From contig CAVWUA010000004.1 of assembly GCA_963758025.1 (NCBI GenBank), positions 248,001-312,000 of the forward strand: 64,000 nucleotides of DNA, read 5' to 3'. Made by a program: the position numbers and the translations under genes. This stretch comes from CAVWUA01 sp963758025. Its GTDB lineage: Bacteria; Planctomycetota; Planctomycetia; Isosphaerales; Isosphaeraceae. The notes under the pieces were generated by a model. The model ran no database searches and was not told the DNA's origin. It saw nothing but the letters and a program-made list of their open reading frames with translations. Positions 1-9,288 of the stretch are shown here, one piece after another; position 1 is the first letter of the stretch, and each line of letters starts with the position of its first letter.

Positions 1-821
1 GTCGTTGGGAAGTCTTCGGGGCGGTTCTGAAAGGCCTCGCGCAGCTCCGCCTCGGTCAGCTCGGACCTGATCTTCTGGACGAGATCGTTCACGTTGGCCT
101 TGATGTACTCGACCTGGACGCGCCTCGGGATCTTGAAACCGGGCGTCTCGCTCGACGGGTCGGGCAGAACGTCCTTGTACTTCTCATAATAGGAGCGAAT
201 CTGCGATTCGGTCGGGTTCGAAACCTCGTTCAGAAAGTCGGTGACCGGAAATTTGACGAACCTTGCGGAAACCGTTTCGTATTGATCCCTGTAGGCCTGG
301 AAAACGTCGAGAGGAGTGACCTGGGGCACGCCGGGCAGTCCCCGGACCTCGGCCAGGCGGAGCTGGTTGGCAATGTCTCTGAGCAACTGCTCGTCCGTCA
401 CCTCGTCGGAGAAGCTCTCCTGGTACATGCGGTTGAACAGTTCCGTGTTCAGCACGTTGTCGGTGACCTGACGCAGCCAGTTCACGGCGATATTTTTGTT
501 GACCGGCAGGCCGAGTTCATCGGCCTCGTGCTGGAGGATCAGGGCATCGACCAGCGGCCGAGTCTCCAGTCCGCCGAAGTAGTTGGGCTGTCCCGTGAGT
601 CGTCCCAGAAACCGGTTCGCCCGGCTCCGCTGGGCGGCCATCTCGGCCAGGTCGCTCTGGTGAACCGCTTTGCCGTAGAGGGTGGCGACCACCGGGTCGC
701 GTCCTCCAGAGCCGAAGCGTCCCCGCAGCAATGAGAAATCGAGGCTGAAGGCCACCATGGCGAAGATCGCCAGGAAGGCCAGAAGCTTCCGCTGGTGACG
801 ACGAAAAACCGCGAACGGCAT
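1..821 (-). CDS. SurA/PpiD-like peptidyl-prolyl isomerase, N-terminal part (runs off window)
   Basis: Read from an ATG at 821 downward, 273 codons stay open to the window edge. The protein begins with a basic stretch and one hydrophobic segment (about residues 12-28, LLAFLAIFAMVAFSLDF), so it is probably anchored in the cytoplasmic membrane with the rest in the periplasm. What follows is alpha-helical and rich in Q, R and E, with the layout of a SurA/PpiD N-terminal chaperone region (for example LVDALILQHEADELGLPVN and LFNRMYQESFSDEVTDEQLL). The parvulin-type PpiC domain expected in this family would lie beyond position 1 and is not visible, so isomerase activity is inferred. Likely role: folding of exported proteins. 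It is divergent from topA, with about 255 bp between the starts. Confidence 0.75.
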   Translation of the reverse strand, partial: MPFAVFRRHQRKLLAFLAIFAMVAFSLDFSLLRGRFGSGGRDPVVATLYGKAVHQSDLAEMAAQRSRANRFLGRLTGQPNYFGGLETRPLVDALILQHEADELGLPVNKNIAVNWLRQVTDNVLNTELFNRMYQESFSDEVTDEQLLRDIANQLRLAEVRGLPGVPQVTPLDVFQAYRDQYETVSARFVKFPVTDFLNEVSNPTESQIRSYYEKYKDVLPDPSSETPGFKIPRRVQVEYIKANVNDLVQKIRSELTEAELREAFQNRPEDFPT

Positions 822-1076
822 GGAAATCCTCGGTGCATGGGAGACGTCTAGCGGGGGTTCGTTCGACTCTCCCCCTTGACATGCTCCTGATACCCTAGCT
901 ATTTGGAAGGCGCGGTCGTCCGACTCCGGCCCAAGTCGCAGTGTACCAGGAACCGCCGCAAAGACAACCGAAATCACACTTACAGACGCCGTCTCGTCGT
1001 CCACCGGCCCTGCGGACCGTCCTGACGCCCGACGGACCACATACCGAAAATCATCGAAAAAAAACAGGAAGGCACC

Positions 1077-3730
1077 GTGGCCCGCAAGTCCACCAAATCA
1101 ACCCAGACAGCCAAGACCTCCGCGTCATCCAAGACGAAGGGGACGAAGACAACGTCCCGGGCGACGTCCACCACGAAGCCCCGCAAGAGCACGGGCTCGT
1201 CCGACGGGGCCAGCGGGCGCTCGCTGGTGATCGTCGAGAGCCCGAAGAAGGCCAAGTCGATCAACAAGTTCCTGGGCTCAGGGCTACGTCGTCAAGGCGA
1301 GCATGGGGCACGTCCGCGACCTGCCCAAGCGCAAGCTCGGGCTGGACGTCGAGCACGGCTACGTCCCGACCTACGAGATCGTGCCGGCGAAAGAAGGACA
1401 CGATCGGCGACCTGAAGAAAGAGGCGGCCAAGGCCGACGATGGTCTATCTCGCGACCGACCCCGACCGCGAGGGGGAGGCGATCGCCTGGCACCTCCAGG
1501 AGGCCCTCGGCCTGCCCGACGAGCGGGTCCGCCGCGTGATGTTCCACGAGATCACCGAGCGGGCCGTCCAGCGAGGCGTTCCAGCCACGCCGGCCCGATC
1601 GACATGGACAAGGTCAACGCCCAGCAGGCGCGGCGGTTCCTCGACCGGTTCGTCGGCTACCAGCTCAGCCCCCTGCTCTGGAAGAAGGTCGCCCGGAACC
1701 TGAGCGCCGGCCGGGTCCAGTCGGTCGCCGTCCGGCTGATCGCCGAGCGCGAGAAGGAGATCCGGGCGTTCGTCTCCGAGGAATACTGGCGGATCACCGC
1801 GACCTTGCTCGCGCCGGCAGGATCGCAGGAGGAGCCGGACCGGTTCGAGGCCGAGCTGACCGAGTGGAAGGGGGAGAAGTTCGCGGCGAAGACCGAGGCC
1901 GACGCCCACGCGATCCGCGACGCTCTGGCCGCCGTCCCGTACGACGTCACCAAGGTCGAGGAGGTCGAGAAGCTCGACAAGCCCGACGCCCCCTTCAAGA
2001 CCAGCACGCTCCAGCAGCAGGCGGCGATCCGCCTCCGGTTCTCGGGCAAGAAGACGATGAAGGTCGCCCAGGAACTGTACGAGGGGATCGACGTCGACGG
2101 CGACGGGCCGATCGGCCTGATCACCTACATGCGTACCGACAGCCTGCGGGTCTCCGACGAGGCGATCGACGAGCGTCCGCGACCTGATCGGGTCGCGAGT
2201 ACGGCGAGCGCTACCTCCCCGCCAAGCCGAACCGCTACGCCGCCGGCAAGATGGCGCAGGAGGCCCACGAGGCGATCCGGCCGACCGACCTGGCACTCAG
2301 CCCCGAGCAGATCAAGGGCGAAGCTCTCGCACGACCAGTTCCGGCTCTATCAGCTTGATCTACCGGCGGTTCGTCGCCAGCCAGATGACCCCGGCGATCT
2401 TCGCCGTGACGAACGTCGAGGTCACGGCGGGCGAGGGGCTGTTCAAGGCCCAGGGCAAGATCCTCAAGTTCGACGGCTACCGCCGCGTGCTCGCCGCCGG
2501 CCGGGAAGCAGGAGGACGCAGCTTCTGCCGGCGCTGACCGTCGGCCAGGCGCTCGACCTGCACGCCCTCGACCCGACGCAGCACTTCACCCAGCCGCCGC
2601 CCGCGGTACAGCGAGGCCACGCTGATCAAGGCCCTGGAAAAGGAGAACATCGGCCGCCCGAGCACCTACGCGCCGATCATCCAGACGATCCAGGATCGCC
2701 AGTACGTCGAGCAGAAGGAGCGCCGGTTCCACGCGACCGACCTGGGGATGGTCGTCACCGACCTCCTGGTCGAGCACTTCCCCAAGATCATGGACCTCAA
2801 GTTCACCGCCCACATGGAGGACGAACTCGACGACATCGCCACGGCCAAGGAGGACATGGTCAAGGTGCTCGACGAGTTCTACCACCCGTTCCAGGACGCG
2901 CTGAAGGCCGGCCGAGGCGCAACATGCAGCGGGTGCAGGTCCCGTCGTCGGAGACCTGCCACGAATGCGGCGCGCCGATGGTCGTGAAGTTCGGCCGGAC
3001 CGGGCAGTTCCTCGGCTGCTCGAAATACCCCGAATGCAAGGCGACCCGCCCGATGGACGGGCGGCCCCGCGCCGGCGGCCGTCGAGACCGAGCACAAGTG
3101 CCCCAAGTGCGGCAAGCCCCTGATGCTCCGCGAGAGCAAGCGCGGGCCCGTTCCTCTCCTGCTCGGGCTATCCGGAATGCAAGGAGTCGTTCAACATCGA
3201 CGAGCAAGGGAACCCCGTGCCCTCCGTCGTCGAGACCGAACACACGTGCCCGACAAGTGCGGCAAGCCGATGGCGTTGCGGCAAGGGGCACGCGGGGCCG
3301 TTCCTCGGCTGCACGGGCTATCCCAAGTGCCGCAACGACCATGCCCGTCGACGACCAGGGCAAGCCGGTCGCAGACGGTCAAGGTCGATGTCAAGTGCGA
3401 GAAGTGCGGCGGACCGATGGGCGTCAAGCAAGGCCGCCGGGGGCCGTTCCTGGGCTGCCTGAACTATCCCAAGTGCCGCAGCACCGCGCCGATTCCCGAG
3501 GACCTCAAGGACAAGCTCGGCGACCTAGCCGGCCGCATCCTCGCTCCCAGGCCGCGGACCTGAAGGCCATCCCGGTCGAGGAGACGTGCGAGGACTGCGG
3601 CGGCTCGATGACCGTCCGTCGGGGCCGTCGCGGCTTCTTCCTCGGCTGCGCCAACTATCCCAAGTGCAAGGGAACCCGCGAGCCCGGCGAGGCGACCCTG
3701 GAAAAGATCACCGCCGTGACCGGAAGCTGA
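1077..3730 (+). CDS. topA: DNA topoisomerase I, reading frame broken by about 20 extra bases
   Basis: Relaxes negative supercoils by transient single-strand cleavage. A GTG at 1077 opens a Lys/Ser/Thr-rich tail, followed by the Toprim start (SLVIVESPKKAKSINKFLG, near 1228), the acidic Toprim motif (YLATDPDREGEAIAW, near 1444), the active-site tyrosine motif (GLITYMRTDS, near 2116) and five C-terminal C4 zinc ribbons (near 2955, 3098, 3241, 3388 and 3586, each ending like FLGCxxYPKCK). These pieces lie in all three frames. The frame changes near 1280, 1392, 1442, 1570, 1583, 2175, 2200, 2320, 2356, 2505, 2520, 2597, 2915, 2925, 3065, 3147, 3248, 3300, 3345, 3372, 3528 and 3553, nearly always as one extra base. 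Removing them gives about 876 residues, normal for TopA. The codons between breaks look fully functional, so this reads as sequence error rather than decay. Confidence 0.88.
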
Positions 3731-3781
3731 CCGCCCCTCAGGAGCAAGGCCCGCTCCAAACGACGTCTCGAACCCAACCCG

Positions 3782-3827
3782 GGTCCCTGAGCCCTGAGCC
3801 GATTCGGAAACGCTCGGCTCAGGGACC
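3782..3827 (+). terminator. inverted repeat downstream of topA, probable terminator
   Basis: Twelve-base perfect arms, ggtccctgagcc at 3782-3793 and ggctcagggacc at 3816-3827, with a 22-base loop. An alternative stem (3792-3801 with 3815-3824) has a shorter loop. A short pyrimidine tract (TTTCT) follows. It lies 50 bp after the topA stop. The T tract is weak, so the assignment is moderate. Confidence 0.55.
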
Positions 3828-3841
3828 TTTCTCCCTGGATT

Positions 3842-4433
3842 GTCGAAAGACCGTGCATCAAATGCCCGTGTGGTACTCGCGGAGGCACGTCGTAGAGAAG
3901 CTTGCTTCTCAAGGAGAGCGATGTTGACCAGAATCGACACCGGTGAGATTAAGAAAAAAATAGCGAGATCGCAACGAAAACACAATAAAGATTGATTGCA
4001 GAAGTCTTGATTATTCCAAATGACACCAAGAATGGCCCGGGACTTGCTGAAGATTTAGGTCCGAAAACCGAGGTAAAAGCGCTTCAAAACTCAGCATTTT
4101 CACAAGATGGTGCTTTACGCGATAATTTCTTTCGAACAAACCTGAACACACAGTCATCATGGCGTGGAACGAACACAAAGAAGTTTTATCAATATCTTGC
4201 GAATTGATCGGCCGCTGTGCTAACGTGACGTTTCGCTGTACAACATGACGCTTCGCTGTACGCGGAACCGTGATGTACGACGGATCGGCACTGACCCCAG
4301 GCCCTGAACTCGACGATGACGTCACGCATGGACCGCGATGGTTCTAGGCTGAGGAGTGGGACGAGTCGTCACTCGATCTCACCCTCAGAGGTTCGAACAA
4401 CTAGGACACGGATCTTAGAGGAGAACATCAAAC
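3842..4433. other. low-GC intergenic stretch without a supported gene
   Basis: About 590 bases between topA and the PEP-CTERM gene. The part from about 3940 to 4210 is clearly richer in A and T than everything around it. A 71-codon open frame (3992-4207) has no convincing ribosome site or recognisable motif and is not called. The stretch also holds the tandem repeat at 4226-4261 and the leader of the PEP-CTERM gene. The base composition suggests acquired DNA or a non-coding remnant, but nothing identifies its origin. Confidence 0.5.
4226..4261. repeat. two 16-base direct repeats, 20-base period
   Basis: tgacgtttcgctgtac at 4226-4241 is repeated as tgacgcttcgctgtac at 4246-4261 with one mismatch. 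The spacing of 20 bases places both copies on nearly the same helix face, as in an operator. They lie about 175 bp upstream of the PEP-CTERM start. Function is unknown. Confidence 0.45.
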
Positions 4434-5120
4434 ATGTCGAAACTTGGAAGTCGGATTAGTCGCCGAGTGATTCTCGGTGGCATGGCCCTAGTGGCGAGTC
4501 TCGCCATCCACGGGCCGGCGAGTGCCGTGATGGTGACCTACACCACGGACGGCGAATTTACCGGTGGTGGTGGCGCCGCCTCGATCGACGCTTCTGGTAG
4601 GACCGTTACCCTGACCAACGGCGGGAATACAGCGACCATCACGTTCAATCCCCAGGTCAATCCGGCCTCGGTGGATGCGACTCCATTCACCTTTGGTAGC
4701 CTCGGACAGTTCTCGGTTCAGTCCACCTCCACAACGAACCTTGACGTTCCCACCGGTGCCAACGAGGTGAATTTCTCGGTGACGGTGACGCAGACCGCGC
4801 CGACTCCTGGCTCCACGGGAACCTTTACCGGGACGCTCACGGGAACGGTGTCATTGGATTCCAGCACCCTCCTGTTGTCGTTCAATGACGCGAGTCCGCC
4901 GCAGAACTTCACGATCGGAAGTTCACCCACCGTCACGTACGCTCTGCGGAATTTGACGAACGACGTCGCGCTCGGCCTGAATCCCCCGAATACCAACAAC
5001 GGGATCACGACCCTCACGGCGACGATTTCGACCGTTCCCGAGCCGTCCAGCCTGGCGCTGATCGGCATGGGCGCCGTCGGTCTCTTCGGTTACCGCTGGC
5101 GACGCCGTCACGCCGCCTGA
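4434..5120 (+). CDS. PEP-CTERM sorting domain protein
   Basis: A 228-residue exported protein. The N-terminus has arginines followed by a hydrophobic core (RRVILGGMALVASLAIHGPA), a Sec- or Tat-like signal with likely cleavage after ASA. The middle is a Thr/Ser/Gly-rich beta domain with no recognised enzyme motif. The C-terminus is a textbook PEP-CTERM signal: VPEPSSLALIGMGAVGLFGY followed by RWRRRHAA, that is, a PEP motif, a membrane helix and a basic tail. Such proteins are processed by an exosortase and delivered to the cell surface or matrix; no exosortase is visible in this window. The ATG at 4434 follows an AGGAG-type ribosome site (4419-4425). A strong terminator follows. Confidence 0.9.
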   Translation: MSKLGSRISRRVILGGMALVASLAIHGPASAVMVTYTTDGEFTGGGGAASIDASGRTVTLTNGGNTATITFNPQVNPASVDATPFTFGSLGQFSVQSTSTTNLDVPTGANEVNFSVTVTQTAPTPGSTGTFTGTLTGTVSLDSSTLLLSFNDASPPQNFTIGSSPTVTYALRNLTNDVALGLNPPNTNNGITTLTATISTVPEPSSLALIGMGAVGLFGYRWRRRHAA

Positions 5121-5162
5121 GCCAGATCTCTGGCACGGGAAGTCGTGACTGAAACGCATTCA

Positions 5163-5202
5163 CGACTCCTCGCCCCCGATCTTCAACGGGGGCGAGGAGT
5201 CG
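5163..5202. terminator. strong bidirectional terminator
   Basis: Perfect 15-base arms (5163-5177 and 5188-5202) around a 10-base loop, followed by CTTTTATT. It sits between two convergent genes, the PEP-CTERM gene (+) and the J-domain gene (-, stop at 5206), and can serve both. Confidence 0.85.
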
Positions 5203-5205
5203 CTT

Positions 5206-5913
5206 TTATTCCTTGGAGATCGAAACCTCGTGGACCCATTGCTCGACGCCCAGACCGTGCCGGCCGAGGGCGGCGTGCAGTCTGCGAAAGCCTTCGCCCG
5301 CCCGCGTCGCTGACGGATAACTCAGCCAGCCGGAGAATCGCCCTTGCTCGCTCCGGCTGCTCGACGCGAGCGGTGCTGTCTCCGCCGCGATCTGCGGGAT
5401 CATCTCGTCCAGGGCGGAGAGGATCTTTCCATCGCCGGGCCGCTCAACTCCTCCCCGCTCCAGCGAGGGCGGGGGCCAGACGACATGCACGGTACAGCTC
5501 AGATTCCGGTCCTGGGCCGCCTCGCGGAACAGGAGCATGGGGTCGGCAAGGTCATAGCGCAGGATGAGCATCTCGACCAGGACCAGCCGTTCGGGCGGAA
5601 CCTGGCGATCGAAGATGCCCCGGCGGGAGGAGCCTCCCTCGGTGGACCCATTCCGGGGACGAACGGGCCGGAAGGGGTTCTCCGTGGCGGGAGCGCTCCT
5701 GGGATGCATTTCCTCCGAGACACGCGCGGCGATGCGCTTCCGGCTGAGGATCTCGAACGCCTGATTCAGCACCCGGAACGCCCACTCTTCCCCGCCGTGG
5801 TCGGGATGATAGCGCTTGACCTTACTCCGATACGATTCGTGGATCACCTGAAGCGACGCGTCCTGATCCACACCAAGGATCTCGCGCGGATCGAGCTGGA
5901 AGGATTGGCTCAT
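5206..5913 (-). CDS. J-domain (DnaJ-like) protein
   Basis: A 235-residue protein with a J domain at residues about 9-60: it begins DPREILGVDQDASLQVI and contains the HPD tripeptide (KRYHPDHGGEEWAFRVLN), the motif that stimulates the ATPase of DnaK-type Hsp70s. The rest has no glycine/phenylalanine region, no zinc-finger CxxCxGxG repeats and no recognised client-binding domain, so it is a type III J protein. The C-terminal half (about residues 95-235) may be a family-specific partner domain of unknown role. It is followed 104 bp away by acpS on its upstream side, same strand. Confidence 0.8.
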   Translation of the reverse strand: MSQSFQLDPREILGVDQDASLQVIHESYRSKVKRYHPDHGGEEWAFRVLNQAFEILSRKRIAARVSEEMHPRSAPATENPFRPVRPRNGSTEGGSSRRGIFDRQVPPERLVLVEMLILRYDLADPMLLFREAAQDRNLSCTVHVVWPPPSLERGGVERPGDGKILSALDEMIPQIAAETAPLASSSRSEQGRFSGWLSYPSATRAGEGFRRLHAALGRHGLGVEQWVHEVSISKE

Positions 5914-6017
5914 GCGGGTGAGGCTCCTGACCTCGTGGACGATTGGGATGGGGCGGAAGGGCCGGACATGTCTGCGCGGAGCGTGCGAAACGCTTCAAAA
6001 GAACACGTCGGAGTGGG

Positions 6018-6449
6018 TCATTCGGGTTCTGGCCCGGGGGGCGGCTCGGCCAATCGGGTATTCTCGTCGATCCCGAGGGCCATCGAATAGGCGGTGGCGT
6101 AGGTCCGGCAGTGGGAAATCGAGATCAGGAGATCGCCAATGCCCTTTTGAACCGCGACATCGCGGGCGCCTCCGCGGACAAGGACCCGGGGCTGTCCCGA
6201 GTCGTCGTTCCGCACCTCCAGGTCGGTCCAGCAGATTCCCTTCGCCCAGCCGGTACCGATCGCCTTGAGAATTGCCTCCTTGGCGGCCCAGCGTCCCGCG
6301 AAGTGCTCCAATGCCCGTTTGCGAGCCTGGCAGTAACGAATCTCCCGCTCGGTGTACACCCGTCGCAAAAACAACTCGCCATGCTGCTCGATCATCTTGC
6401 CGATCCGCAGGCACTCGACGATGTCCGTGCCAATCCCCAGGATGCGCAT
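6018..6449 (-). CDS. acpS: holo-[acyl-carrier-protein] synthase
   Basis: Transfers 4'-phosphopantetheine from CoA to the serine of apo-ACP, switching on fatty acid synthesis. The 143-residue length fits the family (about 120-140). The magnesium site motif is at the N-terminus (MRILGIGTDIVE, Asp9) and the second motif, FAGRWAAKEAILKAIGTG, is near residues 50-67. ISISHCRTYATA near the end is the usual C-terminal strand. The Pro/Glu-rich tail after ENTRLAE is extra. The start at 6449 is the only one that includes the GIGTDI motif with a normal leader. Cytoplasmic. Confidence 0.93.
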   Translation of the reverse strand: MRILGIGTDIVECLRIGKMIEQHGELFLRRVYTEREIRYCQARKRALEHFAGRWAAKEAILKAIGTGWAKGICWTDLEVRNDDSGQPRVLVRGGARDVAVQKGIGDLLISISHCRTYATAYSMALGIDENTRLAEPPPGPEPE

Positions 6450-6750
6450 GGTGGTTCCGGTCTCCTCAATCCCCCGATCGGTCCCCGGAACGGCTGGGAG
6501 GCTCTTCCTCTTTTGGTTTCCAGGTCAGGATGTTGCCGAACAATCGAGTTTAGCTTCCCGCGCGTCCCGAGGCTACACTAGACCCCTCGCGGATCAACGA
6601 TCAGGACAACACGGCGTACGTCAAACCACCTTCCTTCCACGCACCCGGCAGGGGTCTTCGGCCGAAGTCGCATCGCCGGGCGAATGAACGTCGGCTATAC
6701 TTGCGTGCGCCCGTTTTCGATACTATGGCCCCCAGGGATGGAACGTTCTG

Positions 6751-8988
6751 ATGGATCTTCTCTCCGACCTGACTCCCGCGCAGCGCGAGGCGGTGACGCA
6801 CATCGAGGGCCCCTTGCTGGTCCTGGCGGGTGCCGGTTCGGGAAAGACGCGCGTCATCACCCGTCGCGTCGCGCACATGCTTCGCGCGGGGATCGACGGC
6901 AAGAACATCCTGGCCCTGACGTTCACCAACAAGGCGGCCGGCGAGATGCGCGAGCGGATCGAGGCCCTGGCGCCCGATTCCGGCGTCTGGGTCGGCACGT
7001 TCCATGCCCTCTGCGCGCGATTGCTCCGGCAGTATGCCCCGCTGGTCGGCCTGGATCGGGGCTTCACGATCTACGATCAAGGGGATCGGCTGAAGGCCGT
7101 CAAGCAGGTCATGGAACGTCTGGATCTGGACGAGGCCGGCGTGACTCCCGAGCGGGTCGATGCCGCGATCAGCCGGGCGAAGAACGACATGGTCTTGCCC
7201 GATCGCTACGCCTCCCATCGCGGTGAGGCCGACCACCTCGCCGCGATCGTCGGGCAGGTGTACAAGCTCTACCAGGAACGGCTCCGGGAGTCCTCCGCCG
7301 TCGATTTCGACGACCTGCTCGTCCACATGGTCACGATCTTGAAGGAGAACCCGAACGTGCGCGCGGCCCTCGACGCGCGATTCCGTTACATCCTCGTCGA
7401 TGAGTACCAGGACACGAACCTCGCTCAATATGGCATCCTCCGCGCCCTGGCCGTCGATCATCCGAACCTCTGCGTGACCGGCGATCCCGACCAGTCGATC
7501 TACGGCTGGCGCGGAGCGAACCTCAAGAACATCCTGGAGTTTGAACACGACTATCCAGGCTGCAACGTGGTCAAGCTGGAGCGCAATTACCGCAGCACGA
7601 AGAACATCCTCCGCGTGGCCGACCACCTGATCCGGTTCAACCGGCGACGGAAGGCCAAATCCCTCACGACCGAGAACCCCGACGGCTCCCCCGTCGAGCT
7701 GGCGGTCTTCGGGACCGAGACCGAGGAGGCCGAGGGGATCGCCTCGAAGATCGTCGAGCTGGTCCAGGAGGGGGAATACAGCTTCCGCGACGTCGCCGTC
7801 TTCTGCCGGGTCACGGCCTTGACCCGCACCCTCGAAGCGGCGTTCCGCAAGGCGAGGATTCCCTATCAGGTCGTGGGAGGCGTCTCGTTCTACGAGCGTC
7901 AGGAGATCAAGGACGTCCTGTCCTATCTGAACCTCATGGCGAACCCGAAGGACGACCTGGCGTTCCTCCGGGTCGTGAACGTCCCCCCACGAGGGGTCGG
8001 CAAGACGACTCTCGACCACCTGTCGAGCCGGGCCCGCGAACTGGGCCTGCCCCTGCTCGCCATGGCCCGCGAGGCGACCGCCGTGCCGGGAATCAAGGAG
8101 AAGGCGGCGCGGGCCCTCCGCGACTTCGGGCTCCTGCTGGACGAGCTGGCCGCCCTGCGCGATCATGCCGCCGAGGAAGTGATTCGCAAGGTCCTGGCCC
8201 TCTCCGGTTATCACGACTATCTCGAAAATGACGCGAAGGGCAACGGCGAGGACCGGCTGGCCAACGTCGATGAGCTGGTCTCCGCCGCCCGGCAGTTCGA
8301 TCACGACCATCCCGGCGCGTCGATCCTGGAGTTCATGGAAGAAATCAGCCTGGCCTCCGCCGTCGATCGCTGGAAGGATGAGGCCGGCGCCGTGACCTTG
8401 ATGACGCTGCACGCCGCGAAAGGGCTGGAATTCCCCGTCGTGTTCGTCGTCGGGCTGGAGCAAGGCCTGCTCCCGCACTCGCGCGCCCTCGACGACGACG
8501 GAGAGCTGGAGGAGGAACGCCGGCTCCTCTTCGTCGGCATCACCCGCGCCCGCCGCGAACTCTATCTGAGCCACTGCCGCGTCCGCGAGTTCCGCGGCCA
8601 GCGCACGGCCGCGATCCCCTCCTGCTTCCTCAACGAACTGCCGGGCGAGTCCATGTCCTACCGGGACTACTCGGACTATCCCTCCGTCGCCCCCCCGATC
8701 TCCCGACGGCCTCCGGAGCCTCGCCCCCGCAGCTCAGGCCCCACTTCGGGCTTCGGCCTGATGACCGCCGCCGACCTGGCCGGCGCGCCCACATCCGCCG
8801 AACGCTCGCCGGACCTCAACGCGTTTCGCGCCGGGGTCGCCGTTCTCCATCCCCAGTATGGCCTCGGCCGGATCGTCGCCATCGACGGCGCGGGACCGAA
8901 TAGAAAAGGGAGAGTGGCCTTCACCGTGGGTGGTGAAAAGACCTTTGTCCTGGCCAAGTCCCCGCTCCGACCCGTCGGCGGCGGCTGA
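6751..8988 (+). CDS. pcrA: UvrD/PcrA-type superfamily I DNA helicase
   Basis: An ATP-dependent 3'-5' helicase of 745 residues for repair and replication. Visible motifs: Q motif and Walker A (AGAGSGKT, residues 26-33), motif II (VDEYQDTN, about 216-223), motif III (GDPDQSIYGWRGA, about 243-255), motif V (TLMTLHAAKGLEFPVVFVVG, about 549) and motif VI (FVGITRARREL, about 594). The C-terminal end (GVAVLHPQYGLGRIVAIDG) is the short beta-domain seen in PcrA proteins, which contacts RNA polymerase in Bacillus. Length and motif order match PcrA/UvrD rather than Rep or RecB. The frame is intact throughout. The ATG at 6751 has only a weak ribosome site. Confidence 0.93.
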   Translation: MDLLSDLTPAQREAVTHIEGPLLVLAGAGSGKTRVITRRVAHMLRAGIDGKNILALTFTNKAAGEMRERIEALAPDSGVWVGTFHALCARLLRQYAPLVGLDRGFTIYDQGDRLKAVKQVMERLDLDEAGVTPERVDAAISRAKNDMVLPDRYASHRGEADHLAAIVGQVYKLYQERLRESSAVDFDDLLVHMVTILKENPNVRAALDARFRYILVDEYQDTNLAQYGILRALAVDHPNLCVTGDPDQSIYGWRGANLKNILEFEHDYPGCNVVKLERNYRSTKNILRVADHLIRFNRRRKAKSLTTENPDGSPVELAVFGTETEEAEGIASKIVELVQEGEYSFRDVAVFCRVTALTRTLEAAFRKARIPYQVVGGVSFYERQEIKDVLSYLNLMANPKDDLAFLRVVNVPPRGVGKTTLDHLSSRARELGLPLLAMAREATAVPGIKEKAARALRDFGLLLDELAALRDHAAEEVIRKVLALSGYHDYLENDAKGNGEDRLANVDELVSAARQFDHDHPGASILEFMEEISLASAVDRWKDEAGAVTLMTLHAAKGLEFPVVFVVGLEQGLLPHSRALDDDGELEEERRLLFVGITRARRELYLSHCRVREFRGQRTAAIPSCFLNELPGESMSYRDYSDYPSVAPPISRRPPEPRPRSSGPTSGFGLMTAADLAGAPTSAERSPDLNAFRAGVAVLHPQYGLGRIVAIDGAGPNRKGRVAFTVGGEKTFVLAKSPLRPVGGG

Positions 8989-9060
8989 CGACGGCATGCC
9001 CCCCTCGGAAGGCCGCTCCGGTTCCTTTGCACCAAGAATCAGGTGCATTCAATCATGATA

Positions 9061-9089
9061 TTGCCAGGGCGGAGTTCTCGGCGTATAAT
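9061..9089 (+). promoter_or_regulatory. sigma70-type promoter for dapA
   Basis: TTGCCA at 9061-9066, a 17-base spacer, and a perfect TATAAT at 9084-9089. This is the best housekeeping promoter seen in the window. Transcription would start near 9096, leaving an untranslated leader of about 190 bases before dapA. Confidence 0.65.
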
Positions 9090-9288
9090 CGGTCAATCTC
9101 AAAGGTGAATTTGTTTGGTGCGAAATGGCGTACACGAAACAACACCTTATGCGGCATTACCTGTCAATTGCAAAATATTGATAAGGAAATTCCTGGTATC
9201 TCTTCCCAGCGACGAATGTTCCCTATAAATTGTTGGACACACAGGCGAAGCGAATCGCAACGAGACGGGCCGGTCAAGGGAGATGGAC

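Noticed and set aside
3992..4207. 71-codon open frame in the low-GC stretch
   Set aside because: No ribosome site, no motif, no neighbours; composition fits non-coding AT-rich DNA.
6601..8574. 657-codon frame opposite the helicase gene
   Set aside because: Mirror of the GC-rich helicase gene; Asp/Gly/Leu/Arg-rich without any domain. The helicase motifs prove the other strand.
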